A stretch of DNA of 64,000 nt, taken from Clostridium sp. DL-VIII (lineage in GTDB: Bacteria > Bacillota > Clostridia > Clostridiales > Clostridiaceae). The position numbers were made by a program, and so were the translations under genes. This document shows, piece after piece, positions 24,296 through 33,858 of this stretch. Positions within the stretch are counted from its first letter, which is position 1. Every line of letters begins with the position of its first letter. The stretch is from positions 3,016,779-3,080,778 of the forward strand of contig NZ_CM001240.1 of NCBI RefSeq assembly GCF_000230835.1. The letters are read 5' to 3'. The notes under the pieces were generated by a model. It made no database searches and was not told the origin of the DNA. It saw only the letters and a list, made by a program, of their open reading frames with translations.

Positions 24296-25669
24296 ATGAA
24301 CGAGATTAGTAAAAAGATAAAAATCAGTTTTTGGGAAAGGTTTTCTTATGGTTGCGGAGATTTAGGTTGTAATATAATTTATTCAGCTATGTCTGCATTT
24401 CTTTTGTATTATTATACTGATTATATAAAAGTAAGTGCACTTGCAGTTGGAACAGTAATGCTAGTTTCAAAATTATTTGATGGTGTAGTGGATTTAGCGA
24501 TGGGAGTTATAGTAGATAGAACTAAATCAAGATTCGGGAAGTGTCGTTCATGGATATTACGTATGACTATTCCATTTGCACTTGCAGCAGTTTTATTATT
24601 TTCGGTGCCAGCAGGCTTGGGTGAAAGTGGAAAAATAATATATATTTTTATTACATATAATTTGGTTTCATCTGTTATTTATACGGCTATAAATGTACCA
24701 TATGCAACATTAAATGCGTTGATTACGCAAGATCAATATCAACGCTCAATTCTAAGTATTTTTAGAATGACTATGGCAACAGTAGGAACCTTAATAATAA
24801 CAAATTTAACATTACCTTTAGTAAAGTTATTTGGCGATAATGCTTCAGCATGGACAAAAACCTTTTTAGTGTTTGGTATACTTTCAATTATAGTATTCAT
24901 GATTACATTTACAGGAACTAAGGAACGGGTAAAACCTTCTGAAAATACACATCAAGAGAAAATACCATTCCATACAGGAGTTAAGTATTTATTTAAAAAT
25001 AAGTACTGGATAATGATAACAGTGACTTTGGTTCTAATTTTTATAAATTACTCTTTAAATAGTGGGGCAGCAGTTTACTATGCTAAGGTTGTACTAAGAG
25101 ATCCTAATATGATTGGACCTATGAATTTGATAGCAAGTGTTGTGCAAATTGCAGCAATGTTCTTTACTGCAATTATTATTAAAAGAACCGGAAAGAGAAA
25201 TATGCTGATTATTGGTTCAGTTATTTATGGCTTAGGATTTGTCATGTTTGGTTTTGTTGGTACAAGCTATGTGGGAATAATGACTGCATCTGCATTAAAA
25301 GGTATTGGAAATGCAGGGATTTCATCTTGTATGTTTGCTATTGTTTCTGACACTATTGAATATGGTGAATGGAAAACTGGTTATAGAACAGAAGGATTAG
25401 TAAATAGTGCATCAAGTTTTGGATTTAAGGTTGGTAATGGCTTAGGCTCTGCAATGATTGGATGGATCTTGGCATTTGGAGGATATTCAGAAAATGCAGT
25501 AACTCAAAGTGCTTCAGCATTAATGTCAATTAATGCAATATTCATTTATATTCCTGCAGTAGTCGTTGTTTTACAAATTTTTGTTATGTCATTTTATCAT
25601 TTAGATAAAGAATATGACTCAATAGTCGATGGATTGAGTAATGGTAGAAATTTAGCAGTTAACGGGTAG
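24296..25669 (+). CDS. GPH-family sugar:cation symporter (YicJ/XynP-like)
   Basis: A 457-residue transporter of the glycoside-pentoside-hexuronide family, with about 12 membrane helices. Typical features are FGYGCGDLG-like FSYGCGDLGCNIIYSAMSAFLLYYYTDY at the start, DGVVDLAMGVIVDRTKSRFGKCRSWIL (cation-site loop with Asp residues), and the ISSCMFAIVSDTIEYGEWKTGYRTEGLVNSASSFGFKVG segment. It imports a glycoside with Na+ or H+. In Escherichia coli yicJ sits beside yicI; here the next gene is a YicI-type alpha-xylosidase, so isoprimeverose or another alpha-xyloside is the likely substrate. AGGAGG precedes the ATG. Confidence 0.92.
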   Translation: MNEISKKIKISFWERFSYGCGDLGCNIIYSAMSAFLLYYYTDYIKVSALAVGTVMLVSKLFDGVVDLAMGVIVDRTKSRFGKCRSWILRMTIPFALAAVLLFSVPAGLGESGKIIYIFITYNLVSSVIYTAINVPYATLNALITQDQYQRSILSIFRMTMATVGTLIITNLTLPLVKLFGDNASAWTKTFLVFGILSIIVFMITFTGTKERVKPSENTHQEKIPFHTGVKYLFKNKYWIMITVTLVLIFINYSLNSGAAVYYAKVVLRDPNMIGPMNLIASVVQIAAMFFTAIIIKRTGKRNMLIIGSVIYGLGFVMFGFVGTSYVGIMTASALKGIGNAGISSCMFAIVSDTIEYGEWKTGYRTEGLVNSASSFGFKVGNGLGSAMIGWILAFGGYSENAVTQSASALMSINAIFIYIPAVVVVLQIFVMSFYHLDKEYDSIVDGLSNGRNLAVNG

Positions 25670-25752
25670 AATTTAAAACAATTAAGTATTTATTTTATTT
25701 AAGAATAATTGCAACATTTTGTTGTAAAATTTATATAAATTTGGAGGTAAAT

Positions 25753-28068
25753 ATGAAATTTACAAATGGATATTGGCTTTTAAAAGATGGGGTAAATAAA
25801 ATTAGCCCAATACAAATGATAGATTATAAGATAGAAGATCGAGCTATAGTGATTTATGCATCAGGTAAGGAAATCGCAGATAGGGGACAAACTTTAAATG
25901 ATCCAATGCTCACCTTTTATGTATCATCGCCTCTTCCTAATATTGTAAGAGTACGAGGCTATCATCATATTGGAGGGATAGATAATGGACCTTCCTTTGA
26001 AATATTGGAAAATGATAAGCATAAGGTTAGTATTGAAGATACTGAAGAAGTTCTTTCGCTTACAAGTGGAGATACAACTATAAAAATAGGAAAAAATAAT
26101 TGGAACTTAAGTTTTTATTATAAAGGAAAGCCTTTAACACAAAGTCAGAAAAATCAATTAGGTTACATTAAAACTGCTGATGGGAATTTCTGGAGAGAAC
26201 AATTGAATTTAGACATCGGAGAATGTGTGTATGGATTTGGAGAGCAGTTTTCACAGTATGTTAAGAATGGTCAGACTGTAGATATTTGGAATGAAGACGG
26301 AGGGACTTGTTCTGATCTTGCTTATAAAAATATTCCGTTTTATTTTACAAGCAAAGGTTATGGTGTGTTTGTGAATCAACCTGAAAAAGTATCTTTCGAA
26401 GTTGCAACAGAAGTAGTGTCAAAGTGTCAGTTTTCTGTACAAGGAGAAAAAATAGATTATATGATTATTGGAGGAGATAAACCAAAGGAAGCAATAGAAA
26501 GATATACAGATCTTACAGGAAAGCCAGCATTACCACCAGCTTGGTCATTTGGACTGTGGCTTTCAACATCATTTACAACTAACTATGATGAGAATACTGT
26601 AAATAGTTTTATTGATGGTATGATAAATCGTGATATTCCGTTAAGTGTATTTCACTTTGATTGTTTTTGGATGAAGGAATATGAATGGTGTAATTTTGAG
26701 TGGGATAAAGAGGTATTTCCAGATCCAGCAGGTTTAATATCTAGAATAAAAGCGAAAGGTATAAAAGTGTGTGTATGGATAAATCCATATATAGGACAAA
26801 AGTCACCATTGTTTAAAGAAGGAATGGATAATGGATATTTCATAAAAAATAAAGATGGAGGCGTATGGCAGTGGGATATGTGGCAGGCAGGCCAAGGAAT
26901 AGTTGATTTTACAAATCCAGAAGCTTGCAAATGGTATACTTCATATCTTGAAAAATTAATTGATATGGGAGTAGATTGCTTTAAAACAGATTTTGGAGAG
27001 AGAATACCAGTTGATGGGGTATATTTTGATGGATCAGATCCATTGAAAATGCATAACTATTATACGTATTTATATAATAAAACTGTTTTTGATTTACTTA
27101 AAGAAAAACTTGGAGAGGAGAATGCAATTGTATTTGCCCGTTCAGCAACAGCAGGAAGTCAAAAGTTTCCAGTACACTGGGGCGGAGACTGTGAATCAAG
27201 ATTTGAATCTATGGCAGAAACTCTTAGAGGTGGATTATCTTTGATGTCATCAGGATTTGGATTTTGGAGTCATGATATAAGCGGATTTGAAAATACTGCG
27301 CCACCAGAAGTATATAAAAGATGGGTACAATTTGGCTTGTTATCATCCCACAGCAGGCTGCATGGATCAAATTCTTATAGAGTCCCTTGGTTGTTTGATG
27401 AAGAATCAGTAGATGTTGTCAGGAAATTTACTAAGTTAAAATGCAGATTGATGCCTTACATCTATAATAAAGCCGTAGAGGCGAATAAAAAAGGAATACC
27501 CGTAATGAGATCTATGATTATGGAATTTCCAGAGGATAGAGCGTGTGACTATCTTGAAAGACAATACATGTTTGGAGACAGCCTTTTGATAGCTCCAATT
27601 TTTAATTTTGAGTCAACTGTTGATTATTATCTACCAAGGGGAAAGTGGACGAATATACTTACAAATGAAATTATAGAAGGAGGATCTTGGATTAATGAAA
27701 AATTTGACTTTTTTACTTTACCGCTTATGGCAAAAGAAAATTCAATCATTCCAATAGGCGGCAAAGATAATACCTGCGATTATAATTATTTAGAAAATTT
27801 GCAGCTTCATATATTTAATTTAATAAATGAGACAAATGCAGAAATTAATGATGTACAAGGTAAAACTGTGTTCAAAGTAAAGGCAGAAAGAAACGAAAAT
27901 AAGATAATGATAAAGCTTTCAAATAATTTTGATGGAATTAGAATTGTAATGCGAAATATCCACAATATAAAAAATATTCAAGGTGCATCAATAGAAGATT
28001 CTACAGAAGGAATTGTATTATCAGTATTTAAGGATGCAGCAGAAGTTGTATTTGAAATAAATGAATAG
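25753..28068 (+). CDS. yicI: GH31 alpha-xylosidase (YicI type)
   Basis: A 771-residue glycoside hydrolase of family 31, nearly the same length as E. coli YicI (772). The nucleophile is Asp413 in FKTDFGERIP and the acid/base Asp479 in HWGGDCESRF, both offset by three from YicI; GFGFWSHDISGFE is also family-typical. It releases xylose from alpha-xylosides, especially isoprimeverose from xyloglucan. No signal peptide is present, so it works in the cytoplasm on sugar brought in by the neighbouring symporter. TTG 25741 overlaps GGAGG; ATG 25753 is the start. The 83-bp gap to the symporter contains a small inverted repeat (CAACATTTTGTTG), but no terminator, so they form one operon. Confidence 0.94.
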   Translation: MKFTNGYWLLKDGVNKISPIQMIDYKIEDRAIVIYASGKEIADRGQTLNDPMLTFYVSSPLPNIVRVRGYHHIGGIDNGPSFEILENDKHKVSIEDTEEVLSLTSGDTTIKIGKNNWNLSFYYKGKPLTQSQKNQLGYIKTADGNFWREQLNLDIGECVYGFGEQFSQYVKNGQTVDIWNEDGGTCSDLAYKNIPFYFTSKGYGVFVNQPEKVSFEVATEVVSKCQFSVQGEKIDYMIIGGDKPKEAIERYTDLTGKPALPPAWSFGLWLSTSFTTNYDENTVNSFIDGMINRDIPLSVFHFDCFWMKEYEWCNFEWDKEVFPDPAGLISRIKAKGIKVCVWINPYIGQKSPLFKEGMDNGYFIKNKDGGVWQWDMWQAGQGIVDFTNPEACKWYTSYLEKLIDMGVDCFKTDFGERIPVDGVYFDGSDPLKMHNYYTYLYNKTVFDLLKEKLGEENAIVFARSATAGSQKFPVHWGGDCESRFESMAETLRGGLSLMSSGFGFWSHDISGFENTAPPEVYKRWVQFGLLSSHSRLHGSNSYRVPWLFDEESVDVVRKFTKLKCRLMPYIYNKAVEANKKGIPVMRSMIMEFPEDRACDYLERQYMFGDSLLIAPIFNFESTVDYYLPRGKWTNILTNEIIEGGSWINEKFDFFTLPLMAKENSIIPIGGKDNTCDYNYLENLQLHIFNLINETNAEINDVQGKTVFKVKAERNENKIMIKLSNNFDGIRIVMRNIHNIKNIQGASIEDSTEGIVLSVFKDAAEVVFEINE

Positions 28069-28121
28069 AAATTAAAATAGCTATTATATCTAATTACAAC
28101 TAAAAAAATTTTGATAAAAAC

Positions 28122-28151
28122 TTGACAAAGAATATTTTGTTGAAATATAAT
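28122..28151 (+). promoter_or_regulatory. Consensus promoter upstream of the GntR gene
   Basis: TTGACA (28122-28127), 18-bp spacer, TATAAT (28146-28151). The predicted start near 28158 is just ahead of a hairpin with eight T residues. Confidence 0.8.
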
Positions 28152-28162
28152 AGATTCAAATG

Positions 28163-28209
28163 AAAGCAATGGAGCATTTATTTATATAGGTGTTTTATTG
28201 CTTTTTTTT
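28163..28209 (+). terminator. Hairpin with eight-T run between promoter and GntR gene
   Basis: AAAGCAAT (28163-28170) pairs with ATTGCTTT (28196-28203) plus inner pairs, followed by a run of T. It may end transcripts from the alpha-xylosidase operon, but as it also lies downstream of the promoter at 28122 it would attenuate the GntR gene. Confidence 0.7.
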
Positions 28210-28220
28210 ATTTACATTTG

Positions 28221-28232
28221 CTGATATATCAG
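28221..28232. promoter_or_regulatory. CTGATATATCAG palindrome, operator candidate
   Basis: A perfect 12-bp palindrome lies 10 bp before the GntR coding region. FCD-type GntR proteins often repress their own genes through short palindromes, so this may be an autoregulatory site. Evidence is positional only. Confidence 0.4.
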
Positions 28233-28242
28233 TGGGATTTCA

Positions 28243-28911
28243 ATGAAAGGAGAGATAATTCTGTGTCAGGACGATAAATCATATGCGAAGGAAATATATA
28301 AGCATATTAAATTAGATATTTTAAATTTAAAAATAAAAGATGGAGATTTTCTTACATTAGCTGAATTGGCAGATAAGTACAATGTAAGCAAGACACCAGT
28401 GAGAGATGCATTAGGAGCATTGGAAATAGAAGGATATCTGAAATCCTTGCCTAGAAAAGGTTATTTAGTAAGGCCTGTAACGCAGAAAAGTATAAGGGAA
28501 TCTTTCCAAATGAGATCTATTTTAGAAAGAGCTGCTGTAAAATTGGCAGTTAAAACAGCTAGTGAATTAGAGCTGGAAGGTATACACGAATTAGCTATGA
28601 AATTTCCAGAGGATTCTAAAGGCAGTGAAATAGCAAAATTTAATGAATTAAATAATGTATTTCACATGTCAATTGTAAGAGCAACTCATAATTCATTATT
28701 AATTGAAACTTGTGAGGGAACAATGGAGAATCTTTCTCGAATTTTGTTAATGGATTGCAAGAACTTAGAATTTACAAATGAAAAAGATGATCATGTAAAT
28801 ATTGCAAAAGCCCTGCTTGATAGAAATAGTAAAAAAGCAGAAGAGTTGATAGTAGAACATATTTCGAATTTAGAAACAAGGTTTTATTCTTATGAAAGTA
28901 TAAAAGCATAA
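28243..28911 (+). CDS. GntR-family regulator, FCD (FadR) subgroup
   Basis: A 222-residue regulator. The winged HTH is LTLAELADKYNVSKTPVRDALGALEIEGYLKSLPRKGYLVRPV; the all-helical FCD effector domain follows, with FQMRSILERAAVKLA, FHMSIVRATHN (His ligand) and HVNIAKALLDRNSKKAEELIVEHI (His ligand), the His residues likely binding a metal that contacts a carboxylate effector. ATG 28243 lacks a clear ribosome site, while AAAGGAGA lies just inside the frame at 28246-28253, so a non-ATG start at ATT/CTG 28258-28261 is possible. It precedes the amino-acid ABC transporter genes and may control them. Confidence 0.88.
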   Translation: MKGEIILCQDDKSYAKEIYKHIKLDILNLKIKDGDFLTLAELADKYNVSKTPVRDALGALEIEGYLKSLPRKGYLVRPVTQKSIRESFQMRSILERAAVKLAVKTASELELEGIHELAMKFPEDSKGSEIAKFNELNNVFHMSIVRATHNSLLIETCEGTMENLSRILLMDCKNLEFTNEKDDHVNIAKALLDRNSKKAEELIVEHISNLETRFYSYESIKA

Positions 28912-29091
28912 GAAATTAAATTTTATTTAAGCTTTTAATAAAATAAGAAGTTCTTAGTTATGTTTGAATAAAAAAATATAATGCTTCAAACAATACATTA
29001 AGAAGGTCTCTTAGTTTATAAAAATATATAAATAATGTTTTAAAAATGCAGATATACTGCGAGCTTAAAATTATTTAAGGGGGATTAATAA

Positions 29092-29877
29092 ATGAACAAA
29101 AAAACATTAATAGGAATTTTGCTAGCATCAGTAATGTCGGTAGGTGTATTATCAGGATGCGGAGCAGCAAAAAAGGATTCATCTAATGGCAGTGATGGAA
29201 ATAAGAAATATGTAATTGCATGTGATGCAAAATATGCACCATTCTCTTTTGAGGAGGATGGAAAGTATAAAGGAATCGATGTAGAACTTTTAGCTGCAAT
29301 TGCTAAAGAAGAAAATTTTGATTATGATTTAAAGCCAATGGACTTTAATGGAATAATTCCAGGTATTACATCTAATCAATTAGATGGTGCTATAGCTGGT
29401 ATGAGTATTACAGATGAAAGAAAACAAACATTAGATTTTTCAGATGGATACTTCCAATCAGGATTATCATTAGTTGTTAATAAGGATAATAATGATATTA
29501 AGAGTGTAAATGACTTGAATGGAAAAAGTGCATCACTTAAGAAAGGTACAGCAGGAGCAACATTTGCAGAAGACAATGAATCAAAGTATGGATTAAAATT
29601 AAATTATTTTGATGATTCTCCATCAATGTTCCAAGCAGTTGAAAACAAGAATTGTGATTTCCTATTAGAAGATTATCCTGTTATCGCTTATAAGATTAAA
29701 GTCGATCCAGATTCTAAGCTAAAAATTGCAGGAGATAAATTAACTAATGTTGATTATGGATTTGCAGTTAAAAAAGGTGAAAATGCAGATTTATTAAAGA
29801 AGTTTAATGAAGGCCTTAAGAAATTAAAAGATAATGGAGAATATGATAAAATAGTTGGTCAATATATCGCAAAATAG
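29092..29877 (+). CDS. Amino-acid ABC transporter substrate-binding lipoprotein (copy 1)
   Basis: A 261-residue solute-binding protein of family 3 (SBP_bac_3). The lipoprotein signal ends in LSGCG (Cys24), so it is anchored in the membrane outside the cell. The mature part has YVIACDAKYAPFSFEEDGKYKGIDVELL, the PMDFNGIIPGI segment, and DGAIAGMSITDERK with the Arg and Asp that bind the amino acid alpha groups. It is followed by its own terminator and then by a close paralogue that is clustered with the permease and ATPase. The two copies probably feed the same membrane complex with different or overlapping specificity for polar amino acids. AAGGGGG precedes the ATG. Confidence 0.93.
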   Translation: MNKKTLIGILLASVMSVGVLSGCGAAKKDSSNGSDGNKKYVIACDAKYAPFSFEEDGKYKGIDVELLAAIAKEENFDYDLKPMDFNGIIPGITSNQLDGAIAGMSITDERKQTLDFSDGYFQSGLSLVVNKDNNDIKSVNDLNGKSASLKKGTAGATFAEDNESKYGLKLNYFDDSPSMFQAVENKNCDFLLEDYPVIAYKIKVDPDSKLKIAGDKLTNVDYGFAVKKGENADLLKKFNEGLKKLKDNGEYDKIVGQYIAK

Positions 29878-29917
29878 ACGAACCTATTTGAAAGTAAGAT
29901 TCATGTTTTAATTATAA

Positions 29918-29965
29918 TAAAGAGTTATAAGTTTGAGATGGATTTCTCATTTATAACTCTTTGTT
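29918..29965 (+). terminator. Terminator between the two binding-protein genes
   Basis: AATAAAGAGTTATAAG (from 29918) pairs with TTATAACTCTTT (29951-29962), with an inner GAGA/TCTC helix. It separates copy 1 from the transporter operon. Confidence 0.8.
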
Positions 29966-30186
29966 GTATAATATAACATTTTATATTATGAAATTGGGAC
30001 ATTTAAGCAACTTGCATAAAATGATAAAAATGAAGGAAGACATGCATCTTGATTCATAATTGAGGATGTATATCTGAGATTATAAATTAATTTTGATACA
30101 AGTTAAGTGACATTGAAGCTTTGTCATAATGGGGAAGTATGGAGTTGCAAACAGAAAGGATTATATAGAATAAGAATATAGCCTTA

Positions 30187-30215
30187 TTGACAGTTTTTGA
30201 ATTGAACTATATAAT
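30187..30215 (+). promoter_or_regulatory. Consensus promoter of the binding protein-permease-ATPase operon
   Basis: TTGACA (30187-30192), 17-bp spacer, TATAAT (30210-30215), a perfect sigma-A-type promoter. The leader to the ATG is about 115 nt; I see no T-box or other riboswitch in it. Confidence 0.85.
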
Positions 30216-30337
30216 AAGTTTCATAATGAAAGATATATGGATTATGAGAAATTTGTTGCAGGGGTATTAGATTAATAAATATGCAATGAATTAATATTTT
30301 AGTTTAATTAAATAAATTGCAAAGGGGCAAATTAACG

Positions 30338-31120
30338 ATGAATAGAAAAGTATTAGTAAGTATTTTATTAGCATCAGCAATGTCGGTAGGATTATTGGCT
30401 GGCTGCGGTGCATCTAAAGGAGATATAAAAGCAGATACGGGAAACAAAAAATATGTAATCGCATGTGACTCTAAGTTTGCACCATTTTCATTTGAGGAAA
30501 ATGGTAAATATAAAGGTATAGATGTAGAAATCTTAGAGGAAGTTGCTAAAGAAGAAAATTTTGATTACGATCTAAAACCAATGGATTTTAACGGAATAAT
30601 TCCTGGACTTGCATCTAATCAATTAGATGGAGCTATATCAGCGATGACTATAACTGATGAAAGAAAACAAACTTTGGATTTTTCAGATGGATACTTTGTA
30701 TCAGGGTTATCAATAGTAGCTAATAAAGATAATAATTCAATTAATAGCATAAATGATTTAAATGGAAAAAGTGTTTCAGTCAAAAAGGGGACAGCAGGAG
30801 CGAAATTTGCTGAAGACAATGAAGCTAAATACGGATTGAAATTAAATTATTTTGAAGATTCACCATCAATGTTTCAGGCGGTGGAAAATGGAAATGATGA
30901 TTTCTTGTTAGAGGATTATCCAGTTATCGCATATAAAATTAAAGTTGACGGTGATTCAAAACTAAAAATTGTTGGAGATAAATTAGATACTGTCGATTAT
31001 GGATTTGCAGTAAAAAAGGGTGAAAATACAGACTTATTAAATAAATTTAATGAAGGTCTTAAGAAAATAAAAGAAAATGGAAAATATGATCAAATAGTTG
31101 GTCAATATATAGGAAAATAG
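30338..31120 (+). CDS. Amino-acid ABC transporter substrate-binding lipoprotein (copy 2)
   Basis: A 260-residue paralogue of the gene at 29092: nearly the same sequence over long stretches (YVIACDSKFAPFSFEENGKYKGIDVE, DERKQTLDFSDGYF, LEDYPVIAYKIKVD), showing recent tandem duplication. The lipobox is LAGCG (Cys24). Ligand residues are kept, but substitutions cluster in the region after the signal sequence and in a few pocket-near positions. ATG 30338 is preferred over the in-frame start at 30317, which overlaps the AAGGGG site. It lies 16 bp before the permease gene, so it is the operon's own binding protein. Confidence 0.93.
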   Translation: MNRKVLVSILLASAMSVGLLAGCGASKGDIKADTGNKKYVIACDSKFAPFSFEENGKYKGIDVEILEEVAKEENFDYDLKPMDFNGIIPGLASNQLDGAISAMTITDERKQTLDFSDGYFVSGLSIVANKDNNSINSINDLNGKSVSVKKGTAGAKFAEDNEAKYGLKLNYFEDSPSMFQAVENGNDDFLLEDYPVIAYKIKVDGDSKLKIVGDKLDTVDYGFAVKKGENTDLLNKFNEGLKKIKENGKYDQIVGQYIGK

Positions 31121-31136
31121 TAAGGAGAAATGAAAT

Positions 31137-31799
31137 ATGGAAATCTTTCAATTACTAAAAGATAGCCTTCCTAGCTTACTAAGTGGGCTTTCGGTAACAA
31201 TAGAAGTTGCAGTTATATCATTAATATTAGCTGTAATATTAGGAATAGTTTTAGGTATATTCAGTATAAGTAATTCAAAAATATTAAAAGGTATATCGAC
31301 AATATACATATATATAGTTCGTGGAACACCACTTATGGTTCAAGCTTTATTTTTATACTTTGGAGTTGGACAAGCACTTGGCATAAGATTTGATCCTATG
31401 GTAGCAGGTATAATAACCCTTACAGTAAATGCAACAGCTTATATGGCTGAAATTTTCAGAGGCGGAATTCAAGCAGTAGACAAAGGTCAAATGGAAGCTG
31501 CAAGATGTTTAGGGCTTAGCTATTTTAAAGCTATGAGAAAGGTTATTCTGCCTCAAGCAGTTAAAATCATGATTCCATCTATATTGAATCAATTTATTGT
31601 TACACTAAAGGATACATCAATCTTGACGGTTATAAGTATAAGAGAACTTACATCATCTGGACAAATTATAATTGCAAGAAACTTTAAAGCACTTCAAATG
31701 TATGCAATTGTAGCATGTATGTATTTTATAGTAATTACAATACTAACTTTAGTATCAAGTTATATAGAAAGGAAAATTAACTATGGTAATAAGCGCTAA
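31137..31799 (+). CDS. Amino-acid ABC transporter permease (HisM/GlnP type)
   Basis: A 220-residue polar amino-acid permease with five membrane helices. Family motifs are [46 protein letters not shown] and the ATPase-docking EAA loop [32 protein letters not shown]. It dimerises and passes amino acid from the lipoprotein to the cytoplasm. AAGGAG precedes the ATG; the stop overlaps the ATPase start by 17 bp, indicating coupled translation. Confidence 0.95.
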   Translation: MEIFQLLKDSLPSLLSGLSVTIEVAVISLILAVILGIVLGIFSISNSKILKGISTIYIYIVRGTPLMVQALFLYFGVGQALGIRFDPMVAGIITLTVNATAYMAEIFRGGIQAVDKGQMEAARCLGLSYFKAMRKVILPQAVKIMIPSILNQFIVTLKDTSILTVISIRELTSSGQIIIARNFKALQMYAIVACMYFIVITILTLVSSYIERKINYGNKR

Positions 31800-32511
31800 G
31801 AATTTAAAGAAACGTTATGGACAATTAGAAGTTCTTAAAGATATATCTGTAAATGTAACAGAAGGAGAAGTTCTTTGTATCATAGGACCTTCGGGTTCAG
31901 GAAAGAGTACATTCTTAAGGTGTCTAAATGGTTTAGAAGAAATTCAAGCTGGTAGTATAACAATACTAGGACAAGAGCTTGTAAATAATAAAGATATAAA
32001 TAAGTTAAGAGAAGAAATAGGAATGGTGTTTCAATCCTTTAATTTATTTCCCCATTTAACAGTCCTTGAAAATATGTTGCTTGCACCTTTAGAATTAAAA
32101 AAGATGAATAGAAGTGAAGCGACTGAAAAAGCTCTAAATTTATTAGATAAGGTTGGTTTGAAGGATAAAAAGGATGTTTATCCAGACACATTATCAGGGG
32201 GACAAAAGCAAAGAGTAGCAATTGCCAGAGCTCTTGAAATGAATCCTAAAATAATGCTATTTGACGAACCAACTTCAGCACTAGATCCTGAAATGGTTGG
32301 AGAAGTATTAAAAGTTATGAAGGATTTAGCACAAGAAGGAATGACTATGGTTGTTGTAACTCATGAAATGAACTTTGCTAAAGAGGTATCTGATAGAGTT
32401 ATATTTATGGATCAAGGATATATTGTAGAAGAAGGAGATCCAAAAGAAATATTTACAGCTCCTACAAGTGAAAGATGCAAAGAATTCTTGGATAAAGTAA
32501 TTAATAATTAA
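31783..32511 (+). CDS. Amino-acid ABC transporter ATP-binding protein (GlnQ type)
   Basis: A 242-residue ATPase with all motifs: Walker [10 protein letters not shown] (near 35-43), Q-loop [13 protein letters not shown], signature [15 protein letters not shown], Walker [15 protein letters not shown] and the switch His in VVTHEM. It powers the permease encoded just upstream, with which it overlaps by 17 bp. The set copy 2-permease-ATPase is a complete importer, probably for polar amino acids (glutamine, glutamate, aspartate, asparagine or cystine); the asparaginase that follows suggests asparagine or aspartate, but this is only context. Confidence 0.95.
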   Translation: MVISAKNLKKRYGQLEVLKDISVNVTEGEVLCIIGPSGSGKSTFLRCLNGLEEIQAGSITILGQELVNNKDINKLREEIGMVFQSFNLFPHLTVLENMLLAPLELKKMNRSEATEKALNLLDKVGLKDKKDVYPDTLSGGQKQRVAIARALEMNPKIMLFDEPTSALDPEMVGEVLKVMKDLAQEGMTMVVVTHEMNFAKEVSDRVIFMDQGYIVEEGDPKEIFTAPTSERCKEFLDKVINN

Positions 32512-32540
32512 TATGAGGCATAGTTAAAATGCCTAATATA

Positions 32541-32594
32541 AAAGCATTGTTTAAATTTCTAATGTAAATGAAATTGTATAAACAATGCTTTGTT
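32541..32594 (+). terminator. Terminator of the ABC transporter operon
   Basis: AAAGCATTGTTTAAATTTC (from 32541) pairs with GAAATTGTATAAACAATGCTTT (32570-32591), with a small bulge, and a T-rich tail follows. The rest of the 327-bp gap before the asparaginase gene is AT-rich with nothing I can name. Confidence 0.85.
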
Positions 32595-32838
32595 TATATA
32601 AATATTCATAGCAGAAATTTTAAAGATTCAGAAAAATATATCGCTATAAAATATTTAAATATGCTAGTATATAAATATTAATAGTTATAATTTGGCGTGA
32701 AAGAGGATAAGTTTATTTATAGTAAAAGAGATACAGTGATATACAATAAGAAATTAATTTAATAGATGTGAGCAGACTTTCAAAATAAAGCAGTTAAGAA
32801 ACAAAATTTATATAAAAATGTCAGAGGAGGAAGACGTG

Positions 32839-33846
32839 TTGTTAATTAATAAGAATAATTCTAATCTTAAAAATATAGTTATTTTAGCTACAGGAGGTAC
32901 TATTGCAGGCACAGGAGAAGAAGGAAAAACAACAAATTATCAGGCAGGTAATTTGGATATACAGACATTAATTAGAAGTGTTTATAATCTTGATAAAATA
33001 GCGAATATATATGGTGAACAAATAGCAAATGTAGATAGTAATGATATAACTATTAATCATTGGTTAACACTTGCAAATAAAATAAATGAACTTTCAAAAC
33101 AAGATGATATAGATGGTTTTGTAATAACTCATGGTACTGATACATTAGAAGAAACAGCATATTTTTTGGATTTAACAGTTAAAACTAACAAGCCGGTGGT
33201 AGTAACAGGTGCAATGAGGCCTTCTACTGCTACAAGTGCTGATGGTCCCTTGAATTTATATCAATCAGTGGCACTTGCAGCCAGTGATTTATCCATAGGG
33301 CAGGGATGCATGGTTGTATTTTCTGATGGGATTTATAGTGGACGAAACGTTCAAAAGGTAAATACTTTTAAAACCAATGCATTTAGTTCCATAGAATTTG
33401 GATGTCTTGGGTATATGAGAGATAACATTCCTTATTTTTTTAATAAGTCTGTAAAGCCACATACGGTATATTCGCAATTTGATATTTCAAAATTAAGTAA
33501 ATTACCACAGGTTTCTATTGCATATTTTAATATTGATGCTGATCCTTCAATTATCGATTATTTTGCTCAAAGATGTGAGGGGATAGTAATAGCAGGAGCA
33601 GGAAGCGGAACTTTTAGTTCAAAATGGTTAGATGAAATTAAGGAATTAGAAGATAAAGGAATTCCTGTTGTGAGATCTTCAAGAATAGGAAGTGGAATAA
33701 TATTAAAGGATTCAACTATAGATAAATATTCCAACTGTATTCCAAGTTATACATTATCACCTCAAAAAGCTAGAATACTGCTTTCCTTAGCGTTGACTAA
33801 AACAAAGGATTATTCTGAAATAGGAAAAATTTTTGCAGAGTACTAA
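32839..33846 (+). CDS. L-asparaginase, type II-like family
   Basis: A 335-residue asparaginase: the nucleophile Thr is in ILATGGTIAGTG (near 15-20), the second catalytic triad in FVITHGTDTLEETAYFLDL with Thr-Asp, and the Lys region VVVTGAMRPSTATSADGPLNL. No signal peptide is present, so unlike E. coli AnsB it should act in the cytoplasm. It hydrolyses asparagine to aspartate and ammonia, feeding aspartase (8.9 kb). GAGGAGG at 32824-32830 lies inside the longest frame, so the ATG at 32818 is unlikely; TTG 32839 (8-bp spacing) or GTG 32836 (5 bp) is the start. Confidence 0.92.
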   Translation: MLINKNNSNLKNIVILATGGTIAGTGEEGKTTNYQAGNLDIQTLIRSVYNLDKIANIYGEQIANVDSNDITINHWLTLANKINELSKQDDIDGFVITHGTDTLEETAYFLDLTVKTNKPVVVTGAMRPSTATSADGPLNLYQSVALAASDLSIGQGCMVVFSDGIYSGRNVQKVNTFKTNAFSSIEFGCLGYMRDNIPYFFNKSVKPHTVYSQFDISKLSKLPQVSIAYFNIDADPSIIDYFAQRCEGIVIAGAGSGTFSSKWLDEIKELEDKGIPVVRSSRIGSGIILKDSTIDKYSNCIPSYTLSPQKARILLSLALTKTKDYSEIGKIFAEY

Positions 33847-33858
33847 AAGCATATTTAA

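Noticed and set aside
30216..30337. Amino-acid T-box or riboswitch in the transporter operon leader
   Set aside because: No T-box core, specifier stem or terminator is found in the 120-nt leader.
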